Positions 1 to 9,402 of a DNA stretch of 64,000 bases are shown here, in pieces; position 1 is the stretch's first letter; every line of letters begins with the position of its first letter. This DNA is from Roridomyces roridus (lineage: Eukaryota; Basidiomycota; Agaricomycetes; Agaricales; Mycenaceae). Position numbers and translations under genes: made by a program. The notes beneath the pieces are model-generated. The model was not told where the DNA came from, searched no databases, and worked only from the letters and a program-made list of their open reading frames with translations. Location: positions 124,001 through 188,000 of the forward strand of contig JARKIF010000007.1 of the NCBI GenBank assembly GCA_029378245.1, given 5' to 3'.

Positions 1-371
1 GTTTCCCCCGGACTTGGTATTCATCAGGATATCCACTTGATCATTCCGTGCGGACTTAATCAGCTTATATCCACATAGCCGCATAAGTCCGTTTCTATTA
101 TTGGTCTGTGGTAATGACATATATCTCTACTTACTCGTATATAAGACTTTCCTTATCTGTATTCAACCTTAGTTGATAATTGACGTTCTTGACTACTCGT
201 CTTGGCTGGTTCCTACTCCTTCCCTTCCTATCAACATAGCAAGGCGTCTTTGACACCCTACTCCTCTGTGGTGCTCTTAGATCGCTCCTCCGGTCGACTC
301 CTTCCAACTCCGGTCACTACCGGAGTTCCGGCTTCTACTCCGGACTTGCCTTTTGGAATCGGATCGTAACA
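1..371 (+). repeat. Gypsy-1 5' LTR (right 371 of 560 bp)
   Basis: Bases 1-371 match 11392-11762 without a difference that I can see. The LTR ends in ...TAACA at 371. The first 189 bp, which would begin TGTTATGTCC, lie left of the window. Confidence 0.95.
138..180 (+). promoter_or_regulatory. Gypsy-1 LTR core promoter: TATA box and predicted RNA start
   Basis: TATATAAG lies at 138-145. The block AGTTGATAAT at 171-180 is 33 bases from the start of the TATA box, the usual distance to a transcription start. It is the exact reverse complement of the primer site at 374-383, which independently suggests that the RNA 5' end is near 171. The start itself is inferred. Confidence 0.65.
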
Positions 372-373
372 GT

Positions 374-383
374 ATTATCAACT
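374..383 (+). promoter_or_regulatory. Self-priming primer-binding site of gypsy-1
   Basis: ATTATCAACT begins two bases after the LTR end and is perfectly complementary to AGTTGATAAT at 171-180 in the LTR. Tf1/sushi-type chromoviruses prime minus-strand DNA with the folded-back 5' end of their own RNA. This position and pairing fit that mechanism. I see no tRNA 3'-end match here. Confidence 0.7.
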
Positions 384-398
384 CCGCACGTCTTCGCT

Positions 399-2702
399 AT
401 GTCTAACCTACCCCCTAATCAACCCAACCAACCTCCCAACACGGATCAACGCATACGCATTCAAGACAACCGGCTTTCTGAGGACTCCGCGGCAATTGAC
501 AATAGACGTAGACGCCAGTCTACTATATTCGCTCAAATTCCGTTGATCGTTCGTCCTTCGATACAAAACCCGGTTCCACCGATCCTACAAACCCCCCCTG
601 CTACGACGGGTCAGTTCTCGATCCCGCCGTATGGTCCTTACCGAGATCGGTTCGTTCCGTCTCCCGGTTCAAATTGGGACCCAAACTTACCTCCTTTGCC
701 TAATTCCCCGTCTCGTTCCGCCGGTGGTTTGGCCCGGAATACTCCGGCTCAAAACCAATCCACTGCACAGCGCTATACCATCCCCATGAATTTCCCGATT
801 TCACCGTCCGTTCCCCGGTTCCAACACCGCGAACCGACTTCGGCTTCAATTCGGGAAGTGCGCGCGGAAGAGCATATCGCGGATTTGTCTCGACAATTGG
901 CTGAGTCACGCCTTCACGATGATGAATCTGACGATGGAATTCCTCTAGTTCTACCCCGTCCTAACTTCGAACCTATGGGCACTATTCCGGAGAACTCTCG
1001 CTTCGATGACTGGTTTAACAACCGGCGCAACTATACCACCGACGAACGCTATCTTGCTGGGCTTCAACACTTTGAAGCCTTACACCCTTGGGAGTCCATT
1101 CAGGTACTCCGGTCAGACGATGGAATGTCTAACCGGGAGTATGGACGCCGTCCCACGCAAGTTCGTTTCGGTGCTTATCGCGCCTCCGGCGTAGGAATGC
1201 GTCCGGAGCCAGCTCCAGCAGGTACTCAAGCTCGTCCCGGTGATTCGGATGACGAAACGGATCCGCTCAGCCATAGTTCCTCCGTCCATCAGGGCGGTCC
1301 TCCGGGACCACCAGGTGGATATGGAGGAGGTGGCCCTCCTGGTGGTGGCCCTCCGGGGCCCCCCGGAGGTGGATTTCCAGGTGGCGGGCCTCCGGGCCCT
1401 CCATATGGCGGTGGTGGTGGAGGCGGCAATCCCGGTGGTGGACCCCCTGGTGGATATCCAGGTGGAGGAAACCCCGGTGGAGGAGGGGGCGGAGGCGGGC
1501 CTCCTGGGGGATTTCCCGGGGGATTTTTTCCTCCTGGCGGTCCTCCCCAACCTGCGCCTGGCACTGATCCGTACATGGCTTACATGATGTATGAGACCGC
1601 CCAGGCGTTTAGGGACGCCGCTACGCAATTCAGAAACCCACCTGCTCAGAGGTCGGGACGGTCAAACCTTCGGAATCCGGACCCATTCGATGGAGAAGAT
1701 CCTTCAAAGCTGCGTATATTCTACACGCAGTGTTCTCTTCGTTTTGGAGAACAACCACAGGACTTCGTCACGGACTCGAGCAAGATTATCTTCGTGATCT
1801 CATACCTCAAAGGTCGCACGCTCTTGCACTTCACTCCGGTGATCGAGTCCCAGACACCTCCGGAATGGGACGACAATTGGGCTGCTTTCTCGCAGGAACT
1901 CTTCAACTGCTTCGGTCCGGTCGATCCGGTCGGAGACGCCCAGGAAGAGGTCCTCGATCTCCACATGGCCAACAACGAGACCATTATCGACTTCCATCTC
2001 AAATTCGACACTCTTCGGCCTTACCTCCCTTGGTCGGATGAGAACCTCAAGTTCATGTACTATCGTGCGCTGGCTCTTTGTCTTAAAGACGACCTCAAGA
2101 CTGCGCGCTACCCCGACACGTACATTGGACTCCGCACTGAGGCTACTCGATTGGATTTCATCTACTGGAAGTTCGAGAAGGAGAGGCAGAGAGAGCGGGA
2201 GAGGAAGAAGCGGATGGGCGGTGGTGGAGGTTCTGGCTCCGGTTCCGGTAACGACAATCCGAAATCCGGCAACAACGCCAAGAACACCAACTCCGGTAAC
2301 TCGTCTGGCAACTCCGGTTCCGGCAACTCCGGTAACTCCGGTAATTCGTCTGGTCAGCAAAACCGCAAGGGAAATCCTAGGAAGGATCCAAAAACTCCCT
2401 CCGGTAACAACAACGCTGCCCAGACCAATCCGGCTCCCAACAAGAATCCGCCCCCGAAGAAGACCAAGCCCTATGAGAAGAATCTCACCCAGGGTGGTAA
2501 GCTGAAGCAGGAGGAACGGGATCGCCGTAAGGCGAACAATCTCTGCATGTACTGCGGAGAGGCAGGTCATCAGGCGTCCGATTGTCCCAAGCGGACTACT
2601 CCGGTCGCTGGCCGTGGGTCTCAAACCACTCCGGCCCCTGCTGCTACAACTCCCGCTCCCGCAGCCCCTGTGTCGACAACCCCGGCCGCGCCAAAAAATT
2701 AG
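399..2702 (+). CDS. gag: Gypsy-1 Gag polyprotein
   Basis: A 767-residue capsid/nucleocapsid protein that would form the virus-like particle and package the element RNA. The N-terminal third is Pro-rich and low complexity. About residues 300-390 are a Gly/Pro run (GGPPGPPGG-like) encoded at 1290-1560. The retrotransposon Gag domain lies at about residues 420-600, followed by a basic/acidic helix and a Ser/Gly/Asn-rich linker. A zinc knuckle of pattern CX2CX4HX4C has C716, C719, H724 and C729. The ATG at 399 is 28 bases after the LTR. The stop TAG at 2700-2702 directly follows the slippery heptamer that gives access to pol. The Gag domain is clearly homologous to that of gypsy-3 (55887-57605). 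Confidence 0.93.
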   Translation: MSNLPPNQPNQPPNTDQRIRIQDNRLSEDSAAIDNRRRRQSTIFAQIPLIVRPSIQNPVPPILQTPPATTGQFSIPPYGPYRDRFVPSPGSNWDPNLPPLPNSPSRSAGGLARNTPAQNQSTAQRYTIPMNFPISPSVPRFQHREPTSASIREVRAEEHIADLSRQLAESRLHDDESDDGIPLVLPRPNFEPMGTIPENSRFDDWFNNRRNYTTDERYLAGLQHFEALHPWESIQVLRSDDGMSNREYGRRPTQVRFGAYRASGVGMRPEPAPAGTQARPGDSDDETDPLSHSSSVHQGGPPGPPGGYGGGGPPGGGPPGPPGGGFPGGGPPGPPYGGGGGGGNPGGGPPGGYPGGGNPGGGGGGGGPPGGFPGGFFPPGGPPQPAPGTDPYMAYMMYETAQAFRDAATQFRNPPAQRSGRSNLRNPDPFDGEDPSKLRIFYTQCSLRFGEQPQDFVTDSSKIIFVISYLKGRTLLHFTPVIESQTPPEWDDNWAAFSQELFNCFGPVDPVGDAQEEVLDLHMANNETIIDFHLKFDTLRPYLPWSDENLKFMYYRALALCLKDDLKTARYPDTYIGLRTEATRLDFIYWKFEKERQRERERKKRMGGGGGSGSGSGNDNPKSGNNAKNTNSGNSSGNSGSGNSGNSGNSSGQQNRKGNPRKDPKTPSGNNNAAQTNPAPNKNPPPKKTKPYEKNLTQGGKLKQEERDRRKANNLCMYCGEAGHQASDCPKRTTPVAGRGSQTTPAPAATTPAPAAPVSTTPAAPKN
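2693..2699 (+). promoter_or_regulatory. Programmed -1 frameshift slippery site, gag to pol (A AAA AAT)
   Basis: In the gag frame the last codons read CCA AAA AAT TAG, so the heptamer A-AAA-AAT fits the X-XXY-YYZ rule and touches the stop codon. The pol frame is exactly -1 to gag and is open through this point. No ATG-started pol is needed. Confidence 0.75.
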
Positions 2703-4897
2703 GCCGCAGTCCGGACGCCTCAATCCCCAGTCCGGACTGCGTTGACGGCGGGGATCTTCCCGAGGTACGACTCAACGCTTCCTCTCTTTCATCTAATGCC
2801 CTTTACGTTTTACTTTTTCTATCTCTACTGCGCGCGGACTATGTATCTCTGGACGAGCGTGAACTAGGCGTAACCCTAGGCTCGTCCGATGTATCGAGGC
2901 AACTTGCCGAGGGATTCAACTCCCACATTAATGCGCTCGTGGACTCCGGTTCATCGCATTGTTTCGTCTCAGACAGGTTCTGTGACGAAAAGGGTTATCT
3001 CCCTTATTCTGTACCTCCGGTCAAGGTGCGGTATTTGGATGGCTCGTCCTCGATCATTAACCGTCAGATCCGGCTGCTCATCCGGTTTCCTTCCGGCGAC
3101 GTCCATTTAATGGAATTCTATGTCACCCGTCTTGATCCTCCCTGCGACATGGTCCTTGGATACAACTGGCTTCACCGCTACAATCCGTTGATTGACTGGA
3201 AGAATGCTAGTATCGCTTTCCGGACCACATCCAATGGGAATCTTGTGTCGACACCAACTCCGGTCGAGTCTCTCTCCTCCGGTTCTGGGACCCCAACTCC
3301 GGTCCCGACTCCGACATCGTCGCCATCGACCCCAGCTCCTTCAGAGCAACATTCCGAGGCCACCGAGCCTCGTCCATTCATTACTCCACCAAAAATCTCT
3401 CTGGTCTCTGCTGCAGCTTACCGTTCTATCCTCAAGTGTAAGGACGTCCAGCAGTTTACGATGCAGGCCCAACCAAAGGAAGAAGTTACTGCCAAGTCCG
3501 GTTCCCTTGAGGATCCGGACCTGTCTAAAATTCCTTCGGAGTACCATGACTTTGCTGACGTATTTTCAGAGCAGGAAGCGTACAACCTTCCTCCTCACCG
3601 CGAATACAATCTCAAGATCGAAACCATCGACGGCGAAGTCCCTCCGGTCGGGCACGTCTACTCCCTTTCGCAATCCGAGCTCGCTGCACTCCGCGAGTTC
3701 ATCGACAAGAATATTCGTTCCGGATTCATCTACCCGTCCCGGTCGAATCATGGAGCTCCTATCCTTTTCGCCAAGAAGAAGGATGGTTCGCTCCGACTCT
3801 GTGTCGATTACAGAGGTCTTAACCGCATCACGAAGAAGGATCGTTATCCTCTTCCATTGATTGCTGACCTCTTGGATGCTCCGGGAAAGGCGCGTATCTA
3901 TACCAAACTTGATCTTCGGCACGCTTACCATCTTCTCCGAGTTGCTGAGGACGATGAGTCCAAAACTGCATTTCGGACTCGCTACGGCTCTTTCAACTTC
4001 AGAGTCGTACCGGAGGGTTTATCTAACGCTCCGGCGGCTTTTCAGCGCTTCCTGAATAGCCTGTTCGCGGACTTGCTTGACGTTTACGTCGTTGTCTATT
4101 TGGATGACATTCTGGTTTACTCCGGAGACGAAGCTCAGCACACAGCGCACGTACGGGAAGTACTCCGGCGCCTCCGGGCCTCCGGTTTGTACTGCAAACT
4201 CCCCAAATGCGAGTTCGGTGTAACAACGTGCGAGTACCTCGGCTATATTCTCTCTCCGGATGGATTCCGGATGGCCGAGGAGAAGATTGCGGCGATAATG
4301 GAATGGCCGGTCCCACGTAAAGTTAAGGACGTTCAGTCATTCCTTGGCTTTTGCAACTTCTACCGTAGATTCATCTGGAGTTACTCCGGTATCACGGTCG
4401 CCCTGACACGCCTCACGCGTAAGGGCTTGAAGTGGGACTGGACCTCCATCTGCCAAGACGCGTTTGAGACGCTCAAGAGGGCTTTCACCGAAGCTCCGGT
4501 TCTCCATCACTGGGTTCCCGGCCGTCAACTTACGGTCGAAACGGACGCTTCGGACTACGCTATCGCCTCCATCCTATCAATTCAAGGAGACGACGGCGAC
4601 ATCCATCCCCTCGCATTCCGGAGCCGGACTCTGCAGAACGCGGAGCTCAACTACGACACCCACGACAAGGAACTCCTCGCCATCTTCGACGCTTTCGAGC
4701 ATTGGCGCCAATACCTCGAAGGAGCTCCTCTTACAGTGGATGTTGTCACCGACCACAAGAACCTGGAGTATTTTGCTACCACAAAGACGCTTACCCGTCG
4801 ACAGGTTCGCTGGTCAGAGAAACTCTCCGCGTTTAATATGCTCATCCGGTTCCGTCCTGGACGGCTTGGGGGAAAACCTGACGCGTTAACTAGATGA
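2693..4897 (+). CDS. pol: Gypsy-1 Pol, N-terminal part: protease, reverse transcriptase, RNase H (cut by TGA)
   Basis: Entered by -1 frameshifting at 2693. The aspartic protease motif DSG is at 2942-2950. The RT catalytic motif YLDD is at 4097-4108, preceded by typical RT blocks (a KKDGSLRLCVDYR-like motif and FGLSNAPAAFQ-like pattern). RNase H follows, with ETDASDYA and a DHKNLEYF-type block. The frame hits TGA at 4895-4897 where related elements have Arg, so CGA to TGA is likely. The same frame then stays open in recognisable pol sequence (WDVYAKEG...) to about 5067, where a foreign insertion starts. The open frame can be followed back to 2582, but that part only overlaps gag. Confidence 0.9.
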   Translation, partial: KKLGRSPDASIPSPDCVDGGDLPEVRLNASSLSSNALYVLLFLSLLRADYVSLDERELGVTLGSSDVSRQLAEGFNSHINALVDSGSSHCFVSDRFCDEKGYLPYSVPPVKVRYLDGSSSIINRQIRLLIRFPSGDVHLMEFYVTRLDPPCDMVLGYNWLHRYNPLIDWKNASIAFRTTSNGNLVSTPTPVESLSSGSGTPTPVPTPTSSPSTPAPSEQHSEATEPRPFITPPKISLVSAAAYRSILKCKDVQQFTMQAQPKEEVTAKSGSLEDPDLSKIPSEYHDFADVFSEQEAYNLPPHREYNLKIETIDGEVPPVGHVYSLSQSELAALREFIDKNIRSGFIYPSRSNHGAPILFAKKKDGSLRLCVDYRGLNRITKKDRYPLPLIADLLDAPGKARIYTKLDLRHAYHLLRVAEDDESKTAFRTRYGSFNFRVVPEGLSNAPAAFQRFLNSLFADLLDVYVVVYLDDILVYSGDEAQHTAHVREVLRRLRASGLYCKLPKCEFGVTTCEYLGYILSPDGFRMAEEKIAAIMEWPVPRKVKDVQSFLGFCNFYRRFIWSYSGITVALTRLTRKGLKWDWTSICQDAFETLKRAFTEAPVLHHWVPGRQLTVETDASDYAIASILSIQGDDGDIHPLAFRSRTLQNAELNYDTHDKELLAIFDAFEHWRQYLEGAPLTVDVVTDHKNLEYFATTKTLTRRQVRWSEKLSAFNMLIRFRPGRLGGKPDALTR

Positions 4898-5067
4898 TGG
4901 GACGTCTATGCTAAAGAGGGGGATAGGGATTATGTTCAGGCCAATCCGCAAAATTTTCGGCCAATTTTCACCTCCGAACACCTCTCCGCGTCACTCCGGG
5001 CGACATTTCTTGAAGAAATCGTACTCCGGTCATCGGTCGTTTTGGACGTCGAGAAGCTCTACTCCGA

Positions 5068-7793
5068 TGATGTATGTGCTCTAAACCTACTATAGAAATC
5101 GACAACACTCGAAGAATCTAACCAGATGAGTCGAGATACAGACGAATCTATATCCAACTAACCCAATCACGAAGCTCCGGGGCGAGTGACAACTATTGAA
5201 TAGCGGGAATGTGGCGAGTATAAGTCCCTAGTACAGGGCCTTGTAAAGGTTGTAGGGAATTGAATGATATAGTCTCGGATACGATGTCGAAACAAAGTAT
5301 TGCGAATAGAGATCCTTGATGTAAACCAAGAATGACGATTCTAAAGCGTTTTGTAGGTGGTAAAGCTTCACAGCTAACACAAAAGATAGATTGAGTTTGG
5401 CTACACCGCCAAAGTGCCGTCATGTTGTATCCAGCCGGCGCGTCCAGTCAACACCAGCTGATACGGATCCTGGACACAGCCGGATGACGGCTGGCTATCA
5501 GCCGAGTGTTCCAGCCATAATTCTCAGCTGATAGCCAGCTGGCCATCCAAACAAAAGTGCCTGGCCGCTACAGGTGGTCCTACCTGAAGAACTTGAAGCC
5601 ACCGATAAATAAATGTCATTCAGAGCTGCCCACAAATTAACGGGTCTGTGATAGGCTGCGTTGATGCACTTTTGGGGAATCTCGTGAACTGCAAGAGATT
5701 GAATGGCAAAGAGCTCGGCCTCTCGGTGAGCACTGAGGCCTGGCGAGGCCCGCAAGGCGCACGACTTGCCACTGGGGTGCAAAGTACCTTTGCCGAGGGA
5801 CGGAGATGTCTGTCCATCACCATCACTCCACACTCCACATGGTTGATACTCGGCGTTGATTCGGCACTCCATGGTAACGGTAAGCGATATATAATGGTGT
5901 GATTTGGAACTGTCCCGCGCATCTTTCTTCCCTTCGCCCACATTCCTCCCCCCACATTCCTTGGTCCTCCCGCGAAGCCTTGACTGCAAGCTCTTCAAGA
6001 GTGCTTTTCTCCCTTTCAAGCCGCAATCCTCGAAGTCCCCCCTGCAAGGCTGCAAGTCTGAAGACAATCCAGGCTTCGAAGCATCCCCGGCTAGAGTTCT
6101 TCTCTGCAAGTCGTACTGTCCCTGTGCCTCAAGGCCCCAAATCAGTGGTTCCCGTTCAATGCCCCTCCCTCCGCAACTGCGACACCACTCCTTTTCTTCA
6201 TGTTCTTCCCGTGTACCCGCGTCAACGCTCCGTCAACACTTCCACAACATCGCGTCCGTTTTCGTGTCCTTCGACGATGGCTTCTTTCTTACGGCGGCAT
6301 TAACGTTATCATCTGCTAGGCCGCCTCCTCTAAAACTTACGGTTCGTTCGATGCGTTGTCTCCATGTATACTTCCTGTCATGTAACATATGTACGTATGT
6401 CGAATCGAATTGAATTTCTGTGCTATATTTTGAAGTGCGATGAATATGTCGAGAGGAGTGGCAACGAATGAACAACGAATGAAATGGCAGCTGGTGGCCA
6501 GCTAGTCTGACCAGATGTACCAGCCCGAGCTGGACCCACACTGGGTCCATTGAAGATAAGAGCTGGGATCCAGCCAGCCACCAGCCGGATGCCGTTCGTC
6601 AGCAACATGTGGTACACATCTCACCCCCCAGCTGCTGGTCAGCTGGCCGCACTCTGGCGGTGTAAAGCCGGGGTTTTGCAATAAAGCAGGTATTTGGGTC
6701 TTTCGATCCCTTTCACACTGGTATCCGAAGACGACAGCGACCGATACAACACGGATTTCGTAGATTCCGACACTTCGCAACTCTGAACACACAAATAACC
6801 CTTGACAGACACACGGTACGACACAATCCAACAGATACTGATTCCAACACACTGATTCACACTCAAGTCACACACACAATAGCCAACAAACAAATGTTTA
6901 GATTTTCAATAGCGATTGCTTAACTACGCAATGCACCGTCGAAAGCCTCGGACAAAACCCTTGATCGCAGCTGGTAGCTTGCTAGTGGGGGAAGTATCCG
7001 CTGCCCTCTTGGGTAGCACTCTATCTACTTTATACAGGTCCGAGAATCATATGATAGTACAAACGAATGGCGCAATAATTAAAAATATCCTTGGTATCTG
7101 GAATGGAAACACCCTGATTGGTTGATCAGAACCGGCATCGTGTACGGCCGGTGTGTCAAGCCATGATTCCGCGTGGCGGACCTGTCGATCCGTGACTCCA
7201 ACATTGATCCATGACTCGACTGATTTTAGTGAAGTCGTATCCGACCTCTCCCTTGATTGTATACCCTCCAGACGTACGCCCATAGGTTGTAGGTCCAGAA
7301 CGATACCCATATCTCCGACTACCTGTCCCGGATACCAGCAGATACTAGTTTGAAGACTAGTATCCGACCCGGATCCTCCTTGTCCCGACTGCTGATGACA
7401 ACTACGTCACTCCCTTCGGACCCGCGTCGGCGGTCTACTCATGTTTCAGGCTTTTCGGCCGACTTGCCCATCATCCCGTGACCTTCCGAACCTCCGAATT
7501 GCACTCGCACCAAGGTTCGAACGGCTGACAATCGTACAACGGTTAAGAACTTGTTTAATTGGTGTATCCCATTGGTAGAGCAGGTATCCACAACTCCTAC
7601 ATGTTTCGGAGTGAGCCCGTCGGTCATATTCAGGTAAATACCCTTCAACCCGTACAGTACTCTTAAGTATCCACCACACTGACTGTCTCTGGGCTCAACA
7701 TCAGTCTTGTACTGAGATGACTTAGCTAGGATACTACCTCTGAAATCGTGCAAAACGCGCGTTTTCAAGGGCAGTCAAATTCCATGCTTATCA
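5068..7793. mobile_element. Unclassified 2.7-kb insertion that splits gypsy-1 pol
   Basis: Conserved gypsy pol protein stops at about 5067 and resumes at about 7794. The junctions are CCGA (5064-5067) then TGAT..., and ...ATCA then CCGA (7794-7797), giving a 4-bp target duplication and TGAT/ATCA ends. No transposase or retrotransposon protein is readable inside, and short open frames there look random. It contains a TA-flanked MITE at 5404-6662; without that it is about 1.47 kb. The TG...CA ends could mean an LTR fragment, but I found no partner copy. Confidence 0.6.
5404..6662. mobile_element. TA-flanked non-autonomous DNA element (MITE-like) inside the pol insertion
   Basis: Both ends read TA then CACCGCCA(A/G)AGTG, in opposite orientation (5402-5418 and 6649-6664). 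That is a 15-bp imperfect terminal inverted repeat with a TA duplication, as in Tc1/mariner-type elements. Next to each end is a block rich in CAGCTGG/CCAGC (5440-5570 and 6485-6650), a subterminal-repeat pattern. No transposase is encoded; the open frames near 5899-6413 have no recognisable domain. Confidence 0.6.
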
Positions 7794-7795
7794 CC

Positions 7796-9259
7796 GACAT
7801 CCGGACTCATCTCTCCGACGATCCTCACGCCCTTGCGGGTCTGGAACTCGCTAAAACCGGCACCAACCCTCGCTGGACGACAGACGAGGCTGGCTTACTC
7901 CGCTTAGACGGACGAATCTATGTTCCCTCATGCTCCGGTTCTTCACCGGAGCTCCGTGTACGTGTTTGCCAGTTTAAGCATGATCATATTCTTGCTGGTC
8001 ACTTCGGACAGAACAGGACGCTGGCTCTGATCCGGAAGGAATTCACTTGGCCAAATTGTCGCGACTTCGTCAAAGACTATGTCAAGTCCTGCGTCACGTG
8101 TGCGAGGAACAAGAAGCCCAGGCACCGTCCTTACGGTCTCCTGAAACCCCTCCCAGTGCCTCTTCGTCCATGGCATTCGATATCCATGGACTTCATCGAG
8201 CAACTTCCGGCCTCCGGCGAGTACGATTGTATTCTTGTGATCGTTGATCGTGCTTCGAAGCAGGTTATCCTCATTCCCTGCGACGTTCACATCGACTCTC
8301 CAACACTCGCCCGGATGTTCCTCATTCACGTTTTCTCCAAACACGGAGTTCCGGCACACGTCACTTGTGACCGGGGTTCCGAATTCATTTCATCCTTCTT
8401 TCGTTCTTTGGGCGAACTCCTCGACATGAAGATCCATTATACTTCGGGTTACCATCCGGAAGCCGATGGTCAAACGGAACGGATGAACCAGACGGTCGAG
8501 CAGTACATCCGCATTTACTGCTCTTATCAACAGGATGATTGGGATTCACTCCTTCCTCTTGCCGAATTCTCGTTGAACAACGCTCCTAACGCCTCCACAG
8601 GCATTACTCCGTTTTTCGCGAATAAAGGCTACGATCCCCTCCTGTCCGTCCATCCGGAACTCAACGTCGCCAACACATACGCTCGCGACTTCGTGGTCAA
8701 TCTCAACGAACTCCACGAGTTCCTCCGGGACCAAATCCGGTCTGCACAAAGTACTTACAAGGAAACGGCGGACCGAAAACGCATCCAACATCCGGACATC
8801 AAAGTCGGCGATGAGGTGTTCATTTCCACCAAGTACATCAAGACCAAGCGTCCAACTCCGAAGTTCTCGGAGACGCACATCGGTCCGTATGAGGTTATTG
8901 GAAAACCTAGCGCTGCCTCGTTCCAGGTGCGACTTCCAAAAAATCTGTCCCAAGTTCACCCAGTTTTCCATGTTTCTCAACTCGAACCCCACTTCCGGAA
9001 TCCCTTCCCCGGTCGAGAAATCCCTCCACCACCTCCGGTAGAGGTCGACGGCGAAGAGCATTTCGAGGTCAAACAAATCGTTGACTCCAAGCTCGACCGG
9101 AGGTACCGGATTAAACTCCGGTACTTGGTCAAATGGATGGGCTACGAGAACACGGATGAACAATTCACATGGGTTGGAGCAGACAACATACAGGCAGGTG
9201 AGGCGTTGGACGACTTCCATCGCCGATATCCAGACAAGCCTGGCCCGTTACAAATCTAA
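7796..9259 (+). CDS. pol: Gypsy-1 Pol, C-terminal part: integrase and chromodomain
   Basis: Continues the pol frame after the insertion; the open frame runs back to 7748 inside inserted DNA, which is accidental. The integrase has the HHCC zinc-binding region (two His near 7980-8005, CVTC near 8092) and the DDE core: SMDFIE near 8185, DRGSEF near 8371 and the Glu in DGQTERMNQ near 8466. The C-terminus ends with a chromodomain (about 9060-9240) with the LRYLVKWMGY-type core, expected to steer integration to marked heterochromatin. The IN part itself is undamaged, but without frameshift-linked RT it cannot be made in the normal polyprotein. Confidence 0.92.
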   Translation, partial: DIRTHLSDDPHALAGLELAKTGTNPRWTTDEAGLLRLDGRIYVPSCSGSSPELRVRVCQFKHDHILAGHFGQNRTLALIRKEFTWPNCRDFVKDYVKSCVTCARNKKPRHRPYGLLKPLPVPLRPWHSISMDFIEQLPASGEYDCILVIVDRASKQVILIPCDVHIDSPTLARMFLIHVFSKHGVPAHVTCDRGSEFISSFFRSLGELLDMKIHYTSGYHPEADGQTERMNQTVEQYIRIYCSYQQDDWDSLLPLAEFSLNNAPNASTGITPFFANKGYDPLLSVHPELNVANTYARDFVVNLNELHEFLRDQIRSAQSTYKETADRKRIQHPDIKVGDEVFISTKYIKTKRPTPKFSETHIGPYEVIGKPSAASFQVRLPKNLSQVHPVFHVSQLEPHFRNPFPGREIPPPPPVEVDGEEHFEVKQIVDSKLDRRYRIKLRYLVKWMGYENTDEQFTWVGADNIQAGEALDDFHRRYPDKPGPLQI

Positions 9260-9267
9260 TTGTCAAA

Positions 9268-9313
9268 CCCCGGCCGAGCCTTTCCAACTTCAGGTTCAAT
9301 ACCTCGGCCGGGG
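9268..9313. terminator. GC-rich hairpin between converging pol and antisense gene
   Basis: CCCCGGCCGAG (9268-9278) and CTCGGCCGGGG (9303-9313) are a perfect 11-bp inverted repeat with a 24-base loop. It lies between the pol stop (9259) and the 3' end of the antisense gene (9403). Similar hairpins occur twice in gypsy-3 (near 54675-54715 and 55040-55083), so it is conserved. A role in transcript termination or 3'-end formation is inferred. Confidence 0.45.
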
Positions 9314-9402
9314 TAAACGTTCGTTCATCAAAATTCTATTTACATTTTGCCTTTACTTATACAAACGTTCGTTTCACACGAATCCGGCGACTATCTACAT
9401 TG

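Noticed and set aside
1800..2723. 307-codon reverse frame opposite gypsy-1 gag
   Set aside because: It mirrors the coding bias of gag, has no domain and no splice or start support. Unlike 9403-11057, it has no recognisable motif.
5899..6413. Two overlapping forward frames inside the MITE at 5404-6662
   Set aside because: No domain, no codon signal, and they lie between subterminal repeats of a non-autonomous element.
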